A stretch of DNA of 5,229 nucleotides from Reyranella sp. (GTDB lineage: Bacteria; Pseudomonadota; Alphaproteobacteria; Reyranellales; Reyranellaceae). This document shows, piece after piece, positions 1-4,982 of this stretch. The translations under genes and the position numbers were made by a program. Position 1 is the stretch's first letter; each line of letters starts with the position of its first letter. The notes under the pieces were generated by a model. It searched no databases. It saw only the letters and a program-made list of their open reading frames with translations, and was not told the origin of the DNA. The stretch covers positions 1-5,229 of the forward strand of contig JADHLS010000476.1 of assembly GCA_016780605.1 (NCBI GenBank), given 5' to 3'.

Positions 1-491
1 TGCATGCTGCTTCAGGAGATCGATGCGAGAGGCCGGTCCCTTGAACTGGGCTCCCGGCGTCCCCGGCACGCCGAGCCACTTGCCGTCGATCACGCCGAGG
101 TAGGTCGTGATCGAGCTGGCCTTGCCGTTCTGCTTGACCAGTTGCGCCATGATGTCGTCCACCGGCACGAGCTGCTCGGAGTAGCGCGCGCAATCCCAGC
201 TGCCGAGCGCCAGGATGTCGTGGCCCGACCGCGCCTGCGCCTCGGCGGCCGCGGTCAGGATCAGCTTGTTGCCCTGAGAGGTGATGAAGTCGATCGTGAG
301 TTCGACCTTCTCCTTTTCCGCCCACGCCCGGGCGACGGCCTCGGCGCCGGCGTTGGCGCCCGGCACCCAATGGTCCCATAGACCGATCGCGAGCTTTCCC
401 GCCGCATGGGCGCCGCGGACGAACGGTGCAGCCACGAGAGAGCGACTGTGTTTTTGACGAAGCGACGCCGACTGACTGTCCTCCAAGTCAT
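1..491 (-). CDS. ABC transporter substrate-binding protein, 5' part, with apparent frameshift in the Tat signal
   Basis: This is the N-terminal third of a periplasmic solute-binding protein (extracellular solute-binding family 1, sugar/oligosaccharide type), which captures a solute and delivers it to an inner-membrane ABC permease. It runs off the left edge. From the ATG at 491-489 the frame reads a twin-arginine signal (VSRRRFVKNT) followed by VALS. The family-like sequence then continues in another frame from about 435 (VAAPFVRGAHA, a signal-peptide end with an AxA-type cleavage site). The mature protein begins near GKLAIGLWDHWVPGANAGAE and includes ITSQGNKLILTAAAEAQ, HDILALGSWD and YLGVIDGKWLGVPG. 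The two frames differ by one base, so a single-base deletion (or sequencing error) lies at about 433-455, where a short A-run also occurs. A strong AGGAGG supports the ATG. The only in-frame alternatives, TTG at 486 or GTG at 435, would lack a hydrophobic signal core. The substrate cannot be told. Family call firm; functional state unsure. Confidence 0.8.
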
Positions 492-498
492 GTGCGTT

Positions 499-504
499 CC
501 TCCT
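499..504 (-). promoter_or_regulatory. Ribosome binding site of the solute-binding protein gene
   Basis: On the minus strand AGGAGG sits 7 nt before the ATG at 491-489. It fixes the start of the solute-binding protein in the frame that encodes the twin-arginine motif. This makes the later frame change stand out as a real break and not a misplaced start. Confidence 0.75.
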
Positions 505-571
505 CTGTTGATGCTCGCGTTGTCCGCGACGCGCCGGTGTTTCAGACCTTGTGAGGAATGCTAGGGACGGC

Positions 572-596
572 CGGACGTCCGATCAACGAAATTTCG
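572..596. promoter_or_regulatory. Two adjacent perfect palindromes, candidate operators of the toxin-antitoxin operon
   Basis: CGGACGTCCG (572-581) and CGAAATTTCG (587-596) are both perfect 10-bp palindromes, separated by 5 bp with centres 15 bp apart. A short hairpin CGCT-C-AGCG (595-603) follows at once. They lie 31-55 bp upstream of the antitoxin ATG in the divergent intergenic region (492-626). Xre-type antitoxins of this family usually repress their own promoter, so these are the natural operator candidates. The two palindromes differ in sequence, so they might bind different proteins. I could not pick a convincing -35/-10 pair here. Confidence 0.4.
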
Positions 597-626
597 CTCA
601 GCGAGTCATTTTGCGGGGGATGGCAA

Positions 627-1025
627 ATGAGCACGAAAGCCAAAAAGAAGCGCGAAGGCTCTTCGGCGCAGCGCCTCAGGCTGGAACTCATCGGGCCCAA
701 GGGCACAGTTGCGATCGATCGGGTCATCAAGTCGTTCGGCTTTTCCAAGGCCCAGCTCGCCGAGACAGCCGGCCTCAGCGTCGAGACACTCTACCGCCCC
801 AACCGGCTGAAGGCGCCGAAGACCCAAGTGCGCCTGAAGGAGATGCTGGAAATCGTCGCCCGTGTCGCCGACTGGGCGGGCGGCAAGGATCAGGCCATGG
901 CCTGGTATCGCGCTGAGCCGCTTCCAGCATTCGGCGGCCGCACAGCCGAATCGCTGGTAAAGGACGGCAAGGCGACAGCCGTTCGCGACTATCTCGATCA
1001 CGTGGCGCTGGGCGGATTTGCCTGA
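627..1025 (+). CDS. Xre/MbcA/ParS-family antitoxin (DUF2384-type toxin-binding domain)
   Basis: This is the antitoxin of a RES-Xre type II module; it neutralises the downstream toxin by direct binding and probably represses the operon. It has 132 residues from the chosen ATG. A basic N-terminus (KAKKKRE) is followed by an Xre-like helix-turn-helix at about 30-80 (FSKAQLAETAGLSVETLYR, LKEMLEIVARV). The C-terminal MbcA/ParS toxin-binding domain covers about 85-132, with the family hallmarks AMAWYRAEPLPAFGGRTAE, LVKDGKATAVRDYLD and the terminal GGFA. An upstream in-frame ATG at 558 would add 23 residues that look non-coding and would place the palindromes inside the gene. The ATG at 627 has GGGGGA 6 nt upstream, so I prefer it. 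The toxin gene starts 11 nt after the stop, the usual antitoxin-first order. Both domains look intact. Confidence 0.9.
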   Translation: MSTKAKKKREGSSAQRLRLELIGPKGTVAIDRVIKSFGFSKAQLAETAGLSVETLYRPNRLKAPKTQVRLKEMLEIVARVADWAGGKDQAMAWYRAEPLPAFGGRTAESLVKDGKATAVRDYLDHVALGGFA

Positions 1026-1036
1026 GGCCGAACCTC

Positions 1037-1561
1037 TTGCGGTTTCAAGGCACGTGCTATCGGGCGCACGATCCCAGGTGGGCCTTCTCGCCGCTCTCCG
1101 GTGATGGCGCCAGGACATATGGCGGCCGCTCCAATCGCAAAGGCGTGCCGGCTCTCTACTTGGCTCTGACGATCGACGGCATGATCGTCGAGATGACGCA
1201 TGGCTTTGCCCATCGACTCGATCCCCTGACCGTCTGCTCCTACCAGGTCGATGTCGATGACGTCGTCGATCTCAGGGACGATGCCGGTCGCAAGGCCAAC
1301 GGTATCGCCCTCAATGCCTTGGCTTGTGCCTGGGCGGACGATGTTGCCAGCGGACGATATCCCGCGTCATGGAGCATTGCCGACCGGCTTATCGAGGAGG
1401 GCAATGCCGGTGTGCTCGTGCCGTCGTTTGCGGTCGGAGCGAAGCCGGACATGGCCAATCTTGTTCTGTGGAAATGGGGACCCGATTTTCCCCATCGTGT
1501 CGAGGTCCATGATCCGAGTGGCAGACTGCCGAAGGACCAGACGTCGTGGCCTCAGTCGTAG
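1037..1561 (+). CDS. RES-domain toxin
   Basis: This is the toxin of the RES-Xre pair. Characterised RES toxins act on NAD+, either degrading it (Res, MbcT) or using it to ADP-ribosylate phosphoribosyl pyrophosphate synthetase (ParT); which applies here cannot be told. The protein has 174 residues, within the family range. Visible motifs are CYRAHDPRWAFSPLSGDGA (7-25), GGRSNRKGVPALYLA (29-43), IVEM (50-53), GVLVPSFA (125-132) and NLVLWKWG (141-148). R31, E52 and S130 are the candidates for the Arg-Glu-Ser residues that name the domain, with Y41 also in the pocket. No key residue appears lost, so the toxin is probably active. The start is TTG at 1037, with GAGG 9 nt upstream; CTG at 1022 is in frame but less likely. 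A weak start 11 nt behind the antitoxin would keep the toxin limiting. No terminator is visible after it. Confidence 0.9.
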   Translation: MRFQGTCYRAHDPRWAFSPLSGDGARTYGGRSNRKGVPALYLALTIDGMIVEMTHGFAHRLDPLTVCSYQVDVDDVVDLRDDAGRKANGIALNALACAWADDVASGRYPASWSIADRLIEEGNAGVLVPSFAVGAKPDMANLVLWKWGPDFPHRVEVHDPSGRLPKDQTSWPQS

Positions 1562-1567
1562 GACGTC

Positions 1568-1583
1568 GCGCAAACGTTTGCAG
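1568..1583. promoter_or_regulatory. LacI/PurR-like palindromic operator candidate
   Basis: The core GCAAACGTTTGC (1570-1581) is a perfect 12-bp palindrome with a central CG, the form typical of LacI/GalR-family operators and very close to the PurR box of enterobacteria. It begins 9 nt after the RES-toxin stop and lies about 70 bp upstream of the proposed promoter of the M20 gene. That is distant for simple repression but possible for looping or for an undetected nearer promoter. No LacI-family gene is in the window. Confidence 0.35.
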
Positions 1584-1649
1584 TAAACATCGGCGCAGCA
1601 CCAACAACCTGCACGATCCCTGATGTGCATGAGCGCATGCTCACCGCGC

Positions 1650-1677
1650 TTGACCCGTTGCGGCGCTCCCGTACCAT
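1650..1677 (+). promoter_or_regulatory. Possible sigma70-type promoter of the M20 gene
   Basis: TTGACC (1650-1655) matches five of six -35 consensus bases. After a 16-bp spacer, TACCAT (1672-1677) matches four of six -10 bases. Transcription would start near 1684, giving a leader of about 24 nt with GGGAG at 1693-1697 before the ATG at 1708. A small TGAGC-GCAT-GCTCA hairpin lies just upstream (1629-1642). The fit is plausible but is pattern matching only. Confidence 0.35.
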
Positions 1678-1707
1678 CCGCACCCATATTTTGGGAGTTT
1701 GCACCGA

Positions 1708-2901
1708 ATGCCGGTCATCAATCGTATTGCCTCGTTTCACAAGGACATGACCGGCTGGCGCCACGACATCCACAGTCATCCCGAGACGGCGTTCGAGGAA
1801 GTACGGACCGCCGACATCGTCGCAGAAAGGCTGAAGTCCTTCGGCATCGAGGTCCATCGCGGCCTTGCCAAGACCGGCGTGGTGGGCGTGCTGCGCTCGG
1901 GCAATTCCAAGCGGGCGATCGGCTTGCGCGCCGACATGGATGCCCTCGACGTCCACGAGACCAACGACTTCGCCCACAAGTCGACGATCCCCGGCAAGAT
2001 GCATGCCTGCGGCCATGACGGCCACACCGTGATGCTGCTGGGCGCCGCCAAGTACCTCGCCGAGACCAGGAACTTCGACGGCACCGTCTATTTCATCTTC
2101 CAGCCGGCCGAGGAGAACGAGGGCGGCGGCCGCGTCATGGTGGAGGAGGGGCTGTTCGACAAGTTCCCCTGCGAGGGCGTCTACGGCATGCACAACATCC
2201 CGGGCATCCCGGTCGGGCGCTTCGCCGTCCGCCCCGGCCCGATGATGGCGGCCTACGACATCTTCGAGGTGGTGGTGAAGGGCGTCGGCGCCCACGGCGC
2301 CATGCCCCATCACGGCATCGATCCGGTGGTGGTCGGTTCGCACATCGTGACGGCGCTTCAGTCGATCGTGGCGCGCAATATCGATCCGATGGACACCGCC
2401 GTCGTGTCGACCACCCAGATCCATGCCGGCGACACCTGGAACGTCATCCCGCAGGAATGCACCCTGCGCGGCACGGTCCGCACCTTCAAGAAGCCGGTGC
2501 AGGACATGATCGAGCGCCGCATCGAGCAGGTCGCGCGCAACGTCGCCGCGGGCTTCGGCGCCGAGGTCACCAAGTGGCGCTACGAGCGGCGCTATCCCGC
2601 CACCGTGAACAGCGAGCAGGAAACCGAGTTCGCCGCCAAGGCCGCCTCGGCGCTGGTCGGGCTGGAGAACGTCAACCGCAACCCGACGCCAGCCATGGGC
2701 AGCGAGGACTTCGCCTGGATGCTGCTGAAGAAGCCTGGCTGCTACATCTGGATCGGCAATGGCGACGGCCACGGCAGCTGCATGGTCCACAACCCGGGCT
2801 ATGACTTCAACGACGAGATCCTGCCGATCGGCGCCTCCTACTGGGCGACCCTGGTCGAGCAGCAGCTCGCCCGCCAGGCCATGCCCCAGGCCGCCGAGTA
2901 A
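1708..2901 (+). CDS. M20-family metallo-amidohydrolase (hippurate / N-acyl-amino-acid hydrolase type)
   Basis: This is a cytoplasmic metal-dependent hydrolase of the M20D/amidohydrolase family. It cleaves the amide bond of N-acyl or N-aroyl amino acids, as hippurate hydrolase, N-acetylamino-acid deacylase and IAA-amino-acid hydrolase do. It has 397 residues, a normal length. The catalytic domain is split (about 1-180 and 295-397) by a dimerisation/lid domain with GVGAHGAMPHHGIDPV at about 192-207. Metal and catalytic residues are in place: C101 and H103 in HACGHDGHT, E135/E136 in FQPAEENEGGG, H162 in GMHN and H361 in VHNPGYDFND, with the D76-containing LRADMDAL upstream. The family ending MGSEDFAWML and Y-x-x-GASYWA are present. 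I chose ATG 1708 over TTG 1699 because homologues start with MPVINR-like sequence. No signal peptide is seen. The exact substrate is not decidable. The DUF6671-type gene follows within about 50 bp, so the two are probably cotranscribed. Confidence 0.93.
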   Translation: MPVINRIASFHKDMTGWRHDIHSHPETAFEEVRTADIVAERLKSFGIEVHRGLAKTGVVGVLRSGNSKRAIGLRADMDALDVHETNDFAHKSTIPGKMHACGHDGHTVMLLGAAKYLAETRNFDGTVYFIFQPAEENEGGGRVMVEEGLFDKFPCEGVYGMHNIPGIPVGRFAVRPGPMMAAYDIFEVVVKGVGAHGAMPHHGIDPVVVGSHIVTALQSIVARNIDPMDTAVVSTTQIHAGDTWNVIPQECTLRGTVRTFKKPVQDMIERRIEQVARNVAAGFGAEVTKWRYERRYPATVNSEQETEFAAKAASALVGLENVNRNPTPAMGSEDFAWMLLKKPGCYIWIGNGDGHGSCMVHNPGYDFNDEILPIGASYWATLVEQQLARQAMPQAAE

Positions 2902-2947
2902 CGCCCGCGGAGTAAGTCCCATCGATTCGGTCGTCGACCGTGGTGCT

Positions 2948-3820
2948 GTGGCACTGACAGGACATCATCCTTACACCGGCCAGCGCATCGCGCTCGCCAC
3001 CATGCACGCCAAGGAGCTGGCCGTGGCGCCGCCGTTCCGCCGCGTGCTGGGGGCGGAGGTCGTGGTGGCGCCGCAGCTCGACACCGACGAGCTCGGCACC
3101 TTCTCCGGCGAGGTGCCGCGGCCCGACGCCCTGGTCGAGACCTGCGCCCTCAAGGCCGAGCTCGCCTTCCGCGCGCTCGACGTCGACTGCGCCATCGCCA
3201 ACGAGGGCAGCTACGGGCCGATCGACGCCGTGCCCCTGGTGCCGAGCGGCGTCGAGATCATGGCCTTCCTCGACCGCAAGCGCGGCATCAGGATCATCGA
3301 GACCCTGCCGACGCATCGCACCAACTGGCGCCTGCTGCGCTTCAAGGCGGGCGATCCCAACATTCCCGTCGCAGTGAAGGCGATGGGCTTCCCGCGCTAT
3401 GGCGTGTTCGTGCTGTGCAGCAGTGACATGGCGCACCCGATCAAGAGCGGTTTGGACACGCTGGACAACGTCGTCTCGGCGATGAACCAGGAAGCAAGGC
3501 GCTCCGAGGATGGCATGGCCGTGCTGATCGCCGACATGCGCGCCCATCGCAATCCGACGCGCATGCGCGTCCTGCGCGCGCTGTCCTGGCAACTGGCCAA
3601 GCGCCTCGAGCGGCTTTGCCCGAGCTGCCACACGCCGGGCTTCGGCCGCATCGGCAACCGCCGTGGGCTCCCCTGCGAGGCCTGCGGTGAGCCCACCCAC
3701 TGGGTGCATTTCGAGATCGACGGCTGCTCGGTCTGCGGCCACGCCGAATCCCGTCCGCGCAAGGACGGCCGCACGACGGCGAAGAAGCTCTCCTGCGCGA
3801 GCTGCACTCCCAAGAGCTGA
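2948..3820 (+). CDS. DUF6671-type protein with four CxxC pairs (uncharacterised)
   Basis: I recognise this as a DUF6671-type protein; no function is known to me. From GTG 2948 it has 290 residues. The N-terminal domain (about 5-215) carries conserved-looking motifs: GQRIALATMHAKE (11-23), LDTDELGTFSGEVPRP (44-59), ANEGSYGPIDAVPLVPSG (84-101), THRTNW (122-127) and DMRAHRNPTRM (196-206). Acidic, His and Asn residues dominate these, which suggests an enzymatic or metal-binding core. The C-terminus (224-286) has four CxxC pairs (224/227, 243/246, 260/263, 283/286), likely two zinc ribbons. There is no signal peptide or membrane segment. The start is uncertain: GTG 2948 is the first standard in-frame start after the M20 stop but has no SD, while GCGGAG at 2907-2912 is ideally spaced for an ATC codon at 2921 (299 residues). 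It is probably in an operon with the M20 hydrolase upstream and ends at a terminator. Confidence 0.8.
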   Translation: MALTGHHPYTGQRIALATMHAKELAVAPPFRRVLGAEVVVAPQLDTDELGTFSGEVPRPDALVETCALKAELAFRALDVDCAIANEGSYGPIDAVPLVPSGVEIMAFLDRKRGIRIIETLPTHRTNWRLLRFKAGDPNIPVAVKAMGFPRYGVFVLCSSDMAHPIKSGLDTLDNVVSAMNQEARRSEDGMAVLIADMRAHRNPTRMRVLRALSWQLAKRLERLCPSCHTPGFGRIGNRRGLPCEACGEPTHWVHFEIDGCSVCGHAESRPRKDGRTTAKKLSCASCTPKS

Positions 3821-3828
3821 ACGGCCCC

Positions 3829-3860
3829 GAAAAACAACAAAGCCGCCCGAAGGCGGCTTT
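3829..3860. terminator. Bidirectional intrinsic terminator, stronger on the minus strand
   Basis: A perfect 9-bp stem, AAAGCCGCC (3839-3847) and GGCGGCTTT (3852-3860), encloses a 4-nt loop. Read on plus, it ends the DUF6671-type gene 18 nt after its stop, but the T-run is only TTT. Read on minus, the loop becomes TTCG closed by C-G (the very stable cUUCGg tetraloop) and is followed by TTTGTTGTTTTT down to 3829. That is a better terminator and points to a minus-strand transcript ending here, namely the small ORF at 3880-3963. Confidence 0.88.
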
Positions 3861-3879
3861 GCGCCGACGACCGTCGATC

Positions 3880-3963
3880 TTACAGGCAGCGAGCCGCCAG
3901 CGCAGGAACGATCCCGGTGGCGATGGCTGCGAAGCCCGTCGGTGTCGCATTGGTGGACGTCAC
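3880..3963 (-). CDS. Small 27-residue hydrophobic protein with an extreme Shine-Dalgarno
   Basis: This is a GTG-started ORF of 27 codons, begun VTSTNATPTGF and ended IVPALAARCL, with TAA at 3882-3880. I do not recognise it. The evidence that it is real is its context. Minus-strand GAAAGGAGGTGATCC (3979-3965), complementary over 15 nt to the alphaproteobacterial 16S 3' end, places GGAGG exactly 7 nt before the GTG, and an intrinsic terminator with a cUUCGg loop starts 19 nt after the stop. The peptide has a polar Thr/Ser/Asn head and a hydrophobic middle (about residues 11-24), too short for a confident membrane span, with a lone Arg-Cys near the end. It stands alone: the neighbours on both sides are on the plus strand. 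A longer reading from ATG 4068 (62 codons) exists, but the SD argues for the short form. It could be a small membrane-associated peptide, a leader peptide or the coding part of a dual-function small RNA. Confidence 0.6.
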   Translation of the reverse strand: MTSTNATPTGFAAIATGIVPALAARCL

Positions 3964-3964
3964 A

Positions 3965-3979
3965 GGATCACCTCCTTTC
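3965..3979 (-). promoter_or_regulatory. Fifteen-base Shine-Dalgarno, full complement of the 16S rRNA tail
   Basis: The plus strand reads GGATCACCTCCTTTC, the 3' end of alphaproteobacterial 16S rRNA; the minus strand is therefore its exact complement. Ordinary SDs match 4-7 bases. Sequence upstream of the match (GACGTCACA) does not resemble the 16S tail, so this is not a leftover rRNA gene end. Spacing to the minus-strand GTG is optimal, so it is read as the ribosome binding site of the 27-residue ORF. Confidence 0.7.
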
Positions 3980-4046
3980 AAAGTTGATGGGACGGCGAGG
4001 GTCGCACGGCGCGGGCGCCGGAAGTCGACGCAATGTGTCGCAGGGC

Positions 4047-4139
4047 GTCTTTGCCGGGAGCGCGCCACTCCAGTGGCGCATCATGTTCTGTTTCAAGACC
4101 GTATGAGCGGCACTGGAGTGCCGCGCTCCCGGCAAAGAC
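4047..4139. repeat. Paired REP-like inverted repeat
   Basis: Arms 4047-4079 and 4107-4139 are inverted copies, 31 of 33 bases matching, around a 27-bp spacer. Each arm carries its own hairpin: GCGCCACT-CC-AGTGGCGC (4062-4079) and GCGGCACT-GG-AGTGCCGC (4107-4124). The two mismatches between arms (C4065/C4121 and G4076/G4110) keep pairing inside each local hairpin. The layout, two inverted palindromic units between genes, is that of a BIME-type pair of REP elements. It fills most of the gap between the small minus-strand ORF and the lipoprotein gene; the rest (3980-4046, 4140-4175) shows nothing I can name. Confidence 0.8.
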
Positions 4140-4175
4140 ACCAAGGGGACACAGGGCGGTGCCTTGCAATCGACC

Positions 4176-4191
4176 TAGGCTGTCGAGCCTA
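4176..4191 (+). other. Small hairpin ahead of the lipoprotein gene
   Basis: TAGGCT-GTCG-AGCCTA forms a 6-bp stem with a 4-nt loop ending 20 nt before the lipoprotein ATG. It would lie in the 5' leader if transcription starts upstream. It has no T-run, so it is not a terminator; its role is unknown. Confidence 0.3.
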
Positions 4192-4211
4192 AAGCAAGAA
4201 CCACCAACAGA

Positions 4212-4727
4212 ATGAAACCCGCCCCTCTGCTTCTCGGCCTGATCCTGGCCGTCTCCGGCTGCGCCCAGCTCGGTCTTGCCCCACAAGGCAGCGCGCTCTC
4301 CACGCCCATGACGCCTGGCGAGATCGAATGGTCGCGCAAGAGCGGCAGCAACTCCGTGAGCGGCACCGCCAGCTTCAAGTCCGGCAACGAGGTCCATACC
4401 TGCGCCGGCCAATCGGCCAACCTCATCCCCGACAGCGCCTATGCGCGGGCGCGCATGACGGCGATCTTCGGCAGCACGACCAAGGGCATGCGCGCCGCCA
4501 GCCTGCAGCCCGTGAAGTTTGAGCGCGACGACCAGGTCTACGTCTCGAGCCTGCGCGCCACGCGCTGCGACGCCTCGGGCAGCTTCTCCTTCGCGCGCGT
4601 GCCTGACGGCCTGTGGTTCGTCACCACCAGCGTGAAGTGGGACGGCGACGGCCGGACCGAGGGCGGCTCGGTGATGCGGCAGGTCGATGTGCGCGGCGGC
4701 AAGCTCGTCAAGGTGACGCTGCCCTAG
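4212..4727 (+). CDS. Small predicted lipoprotein, carboxypeptidase-regulatory-like fold possible
   Basis: This is an exported lipoprotein of 171 residues. The signal peptide is short (MKPAPLLLGLILAVSGC), with lipobox VSGC and Cys17 as the lipidation site. The residue after it is Ala, not Asp, so outer-membrane sorting is expected. The mature part is rich in beta-forming segments: VSGTASFKSGNEVHTCAGQ (49-67), NLIPDSAYARARM (70-82), VKFERDDQVYVSSLRATRC (101-119), GSFSFARVPDGLWFVTTSV (123-141) and the C-terminal GGKLVKVTLP. The GxFxFxxVPxGxWFVTT pattern is like the end of carboxypeptidase-regulatory/prealbumin-type beta-sandwiches. C64 and C119 could form a disulfide in the periplasm. The ATG has no clear SD (only CAAGAA-like purines). 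It stands alone between two palindromic repeats. Lipoprotein status is firm; the fold is inference and the function is unknown. Confidence 0.82.
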   Translation: MKPAPLLLGLILAVSGCAQLGLAPQGSALSTPMTPGEIEWSRKSGSNSVSGTASFKSGNEVHTCAGQSANLIPDSAYARARMTAIFGSTTKGMRAASLQPVKFERDDQVYVSSLRATRCDASGSFSFARVPDGLWFVTTSVKWDGDGRTEGGSVMRQVDVRGGKLVKVTLP

Positions 4728-4754
4728 CCCACGTGAGGAGAGCAAACGCCATAT

Positions 4755-4961
4755 TCCTCTCCCCCGCTAGGGTAGGGCGATCGCATTTGGACAAAGACCC
4801 CGTCATCCCGACCGGAGCCTCGCGCAGCGAGGCGTAGCGGAGGGACCTTTCTTGTATCGGCAAAAACAGGTCCCTCGACTACGCCGTCCTTCGGGCGGCT
4901 CCGCTCGGGATGACGGGGAATTTGGCCATATGCAATCACCCTGCCCGCTAGGGGGAGAGGA
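4755..4961. repeat. 207-bp nested palindromic intergenic element
   Basis: The whole stretch is an imperfect inverted repeat about one centre (near 4858). Outer arms TCCTCTCCCCC (4755-4765) and its complement (4951-4961) match perfectly. The next layer contains CTAG-centred variants and GCATTTGG/CCATATGC. Then CCCCGTCATCCCGA (4798-4811) pairs with 4905-4918, CGGAGCC (4813-4819) with 4897-4903, and GCGTAGCGGAGGGACC (4832-4847) pairs 14/16 with 4869-4884 around a 21-bp loop (4848-4868). Side hairpins sit in both arms, for example GCCTCGC-GCA-GCGAGGC at 4817-4833. CGTCATCCCG...GAGGGACC palindromes are common in alphaproteobacterial intergenic DNA. No ORF or transposase is inside. It lies between two convergent genes and may end transcription from both sides. 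Confidence 0.82.
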
Positions 4962-4982
4962 GAGTTGAGGGGATGGCCTTTT

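Noticed and set aside
4..381. 125-codon plus-strand open frame at the left edge
   Set aside because: It is the complement of the solute-binding protein, whose minus-strand frame has recognisable family sequence.
558..626. Longer antitoxin start at ATG 558
   Set aside because: The extra residues are unlike the family, there is no good ribosome site, and it would overlap the palindromic operator region; ATG 627 has GGGGGA at good spacing.
1552..2922. 456-codon open frame on the minus strand opposite the M20 gene
   Set aside because: Its product is His/Asp/Gly/Val-rich low-information sequence typical of the antisense of a high-GC gene, while the plus strand encodes a complete M20 enzyme with all metal ligands.
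2807..3742. 311-codon open frame on the minus strand opposite the DUF6671-type gene
   Set aside because: Antisense shadow with Ala/Arg/His-rich composition and no recognisable domain; the plus-strand frame has conserved motifs and CxxC pairs.
3965..3979. End of a 16S rRNA gene on the plus strand
   Set aside because: Only the last 15 nt match. The sequence upstream does not continue as 16S, and the reverse strand explains it as a Shine-Dalgarno with correct spacing to an ORF.
3978..4745. 255-codon open frame on the minus strand across the lipoprotein gene and the inverted repeat
   Set aside because: It runs through a structural repeat and opposes a clear lipoprotein with lipobox; composition is that of an antisense shadow.
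4755..4961. CRISPR array or insertion sequence
   Set aside because: There are no regularly spaced direct repeats and no transposase frame; the structure is one imperfect palindrome.
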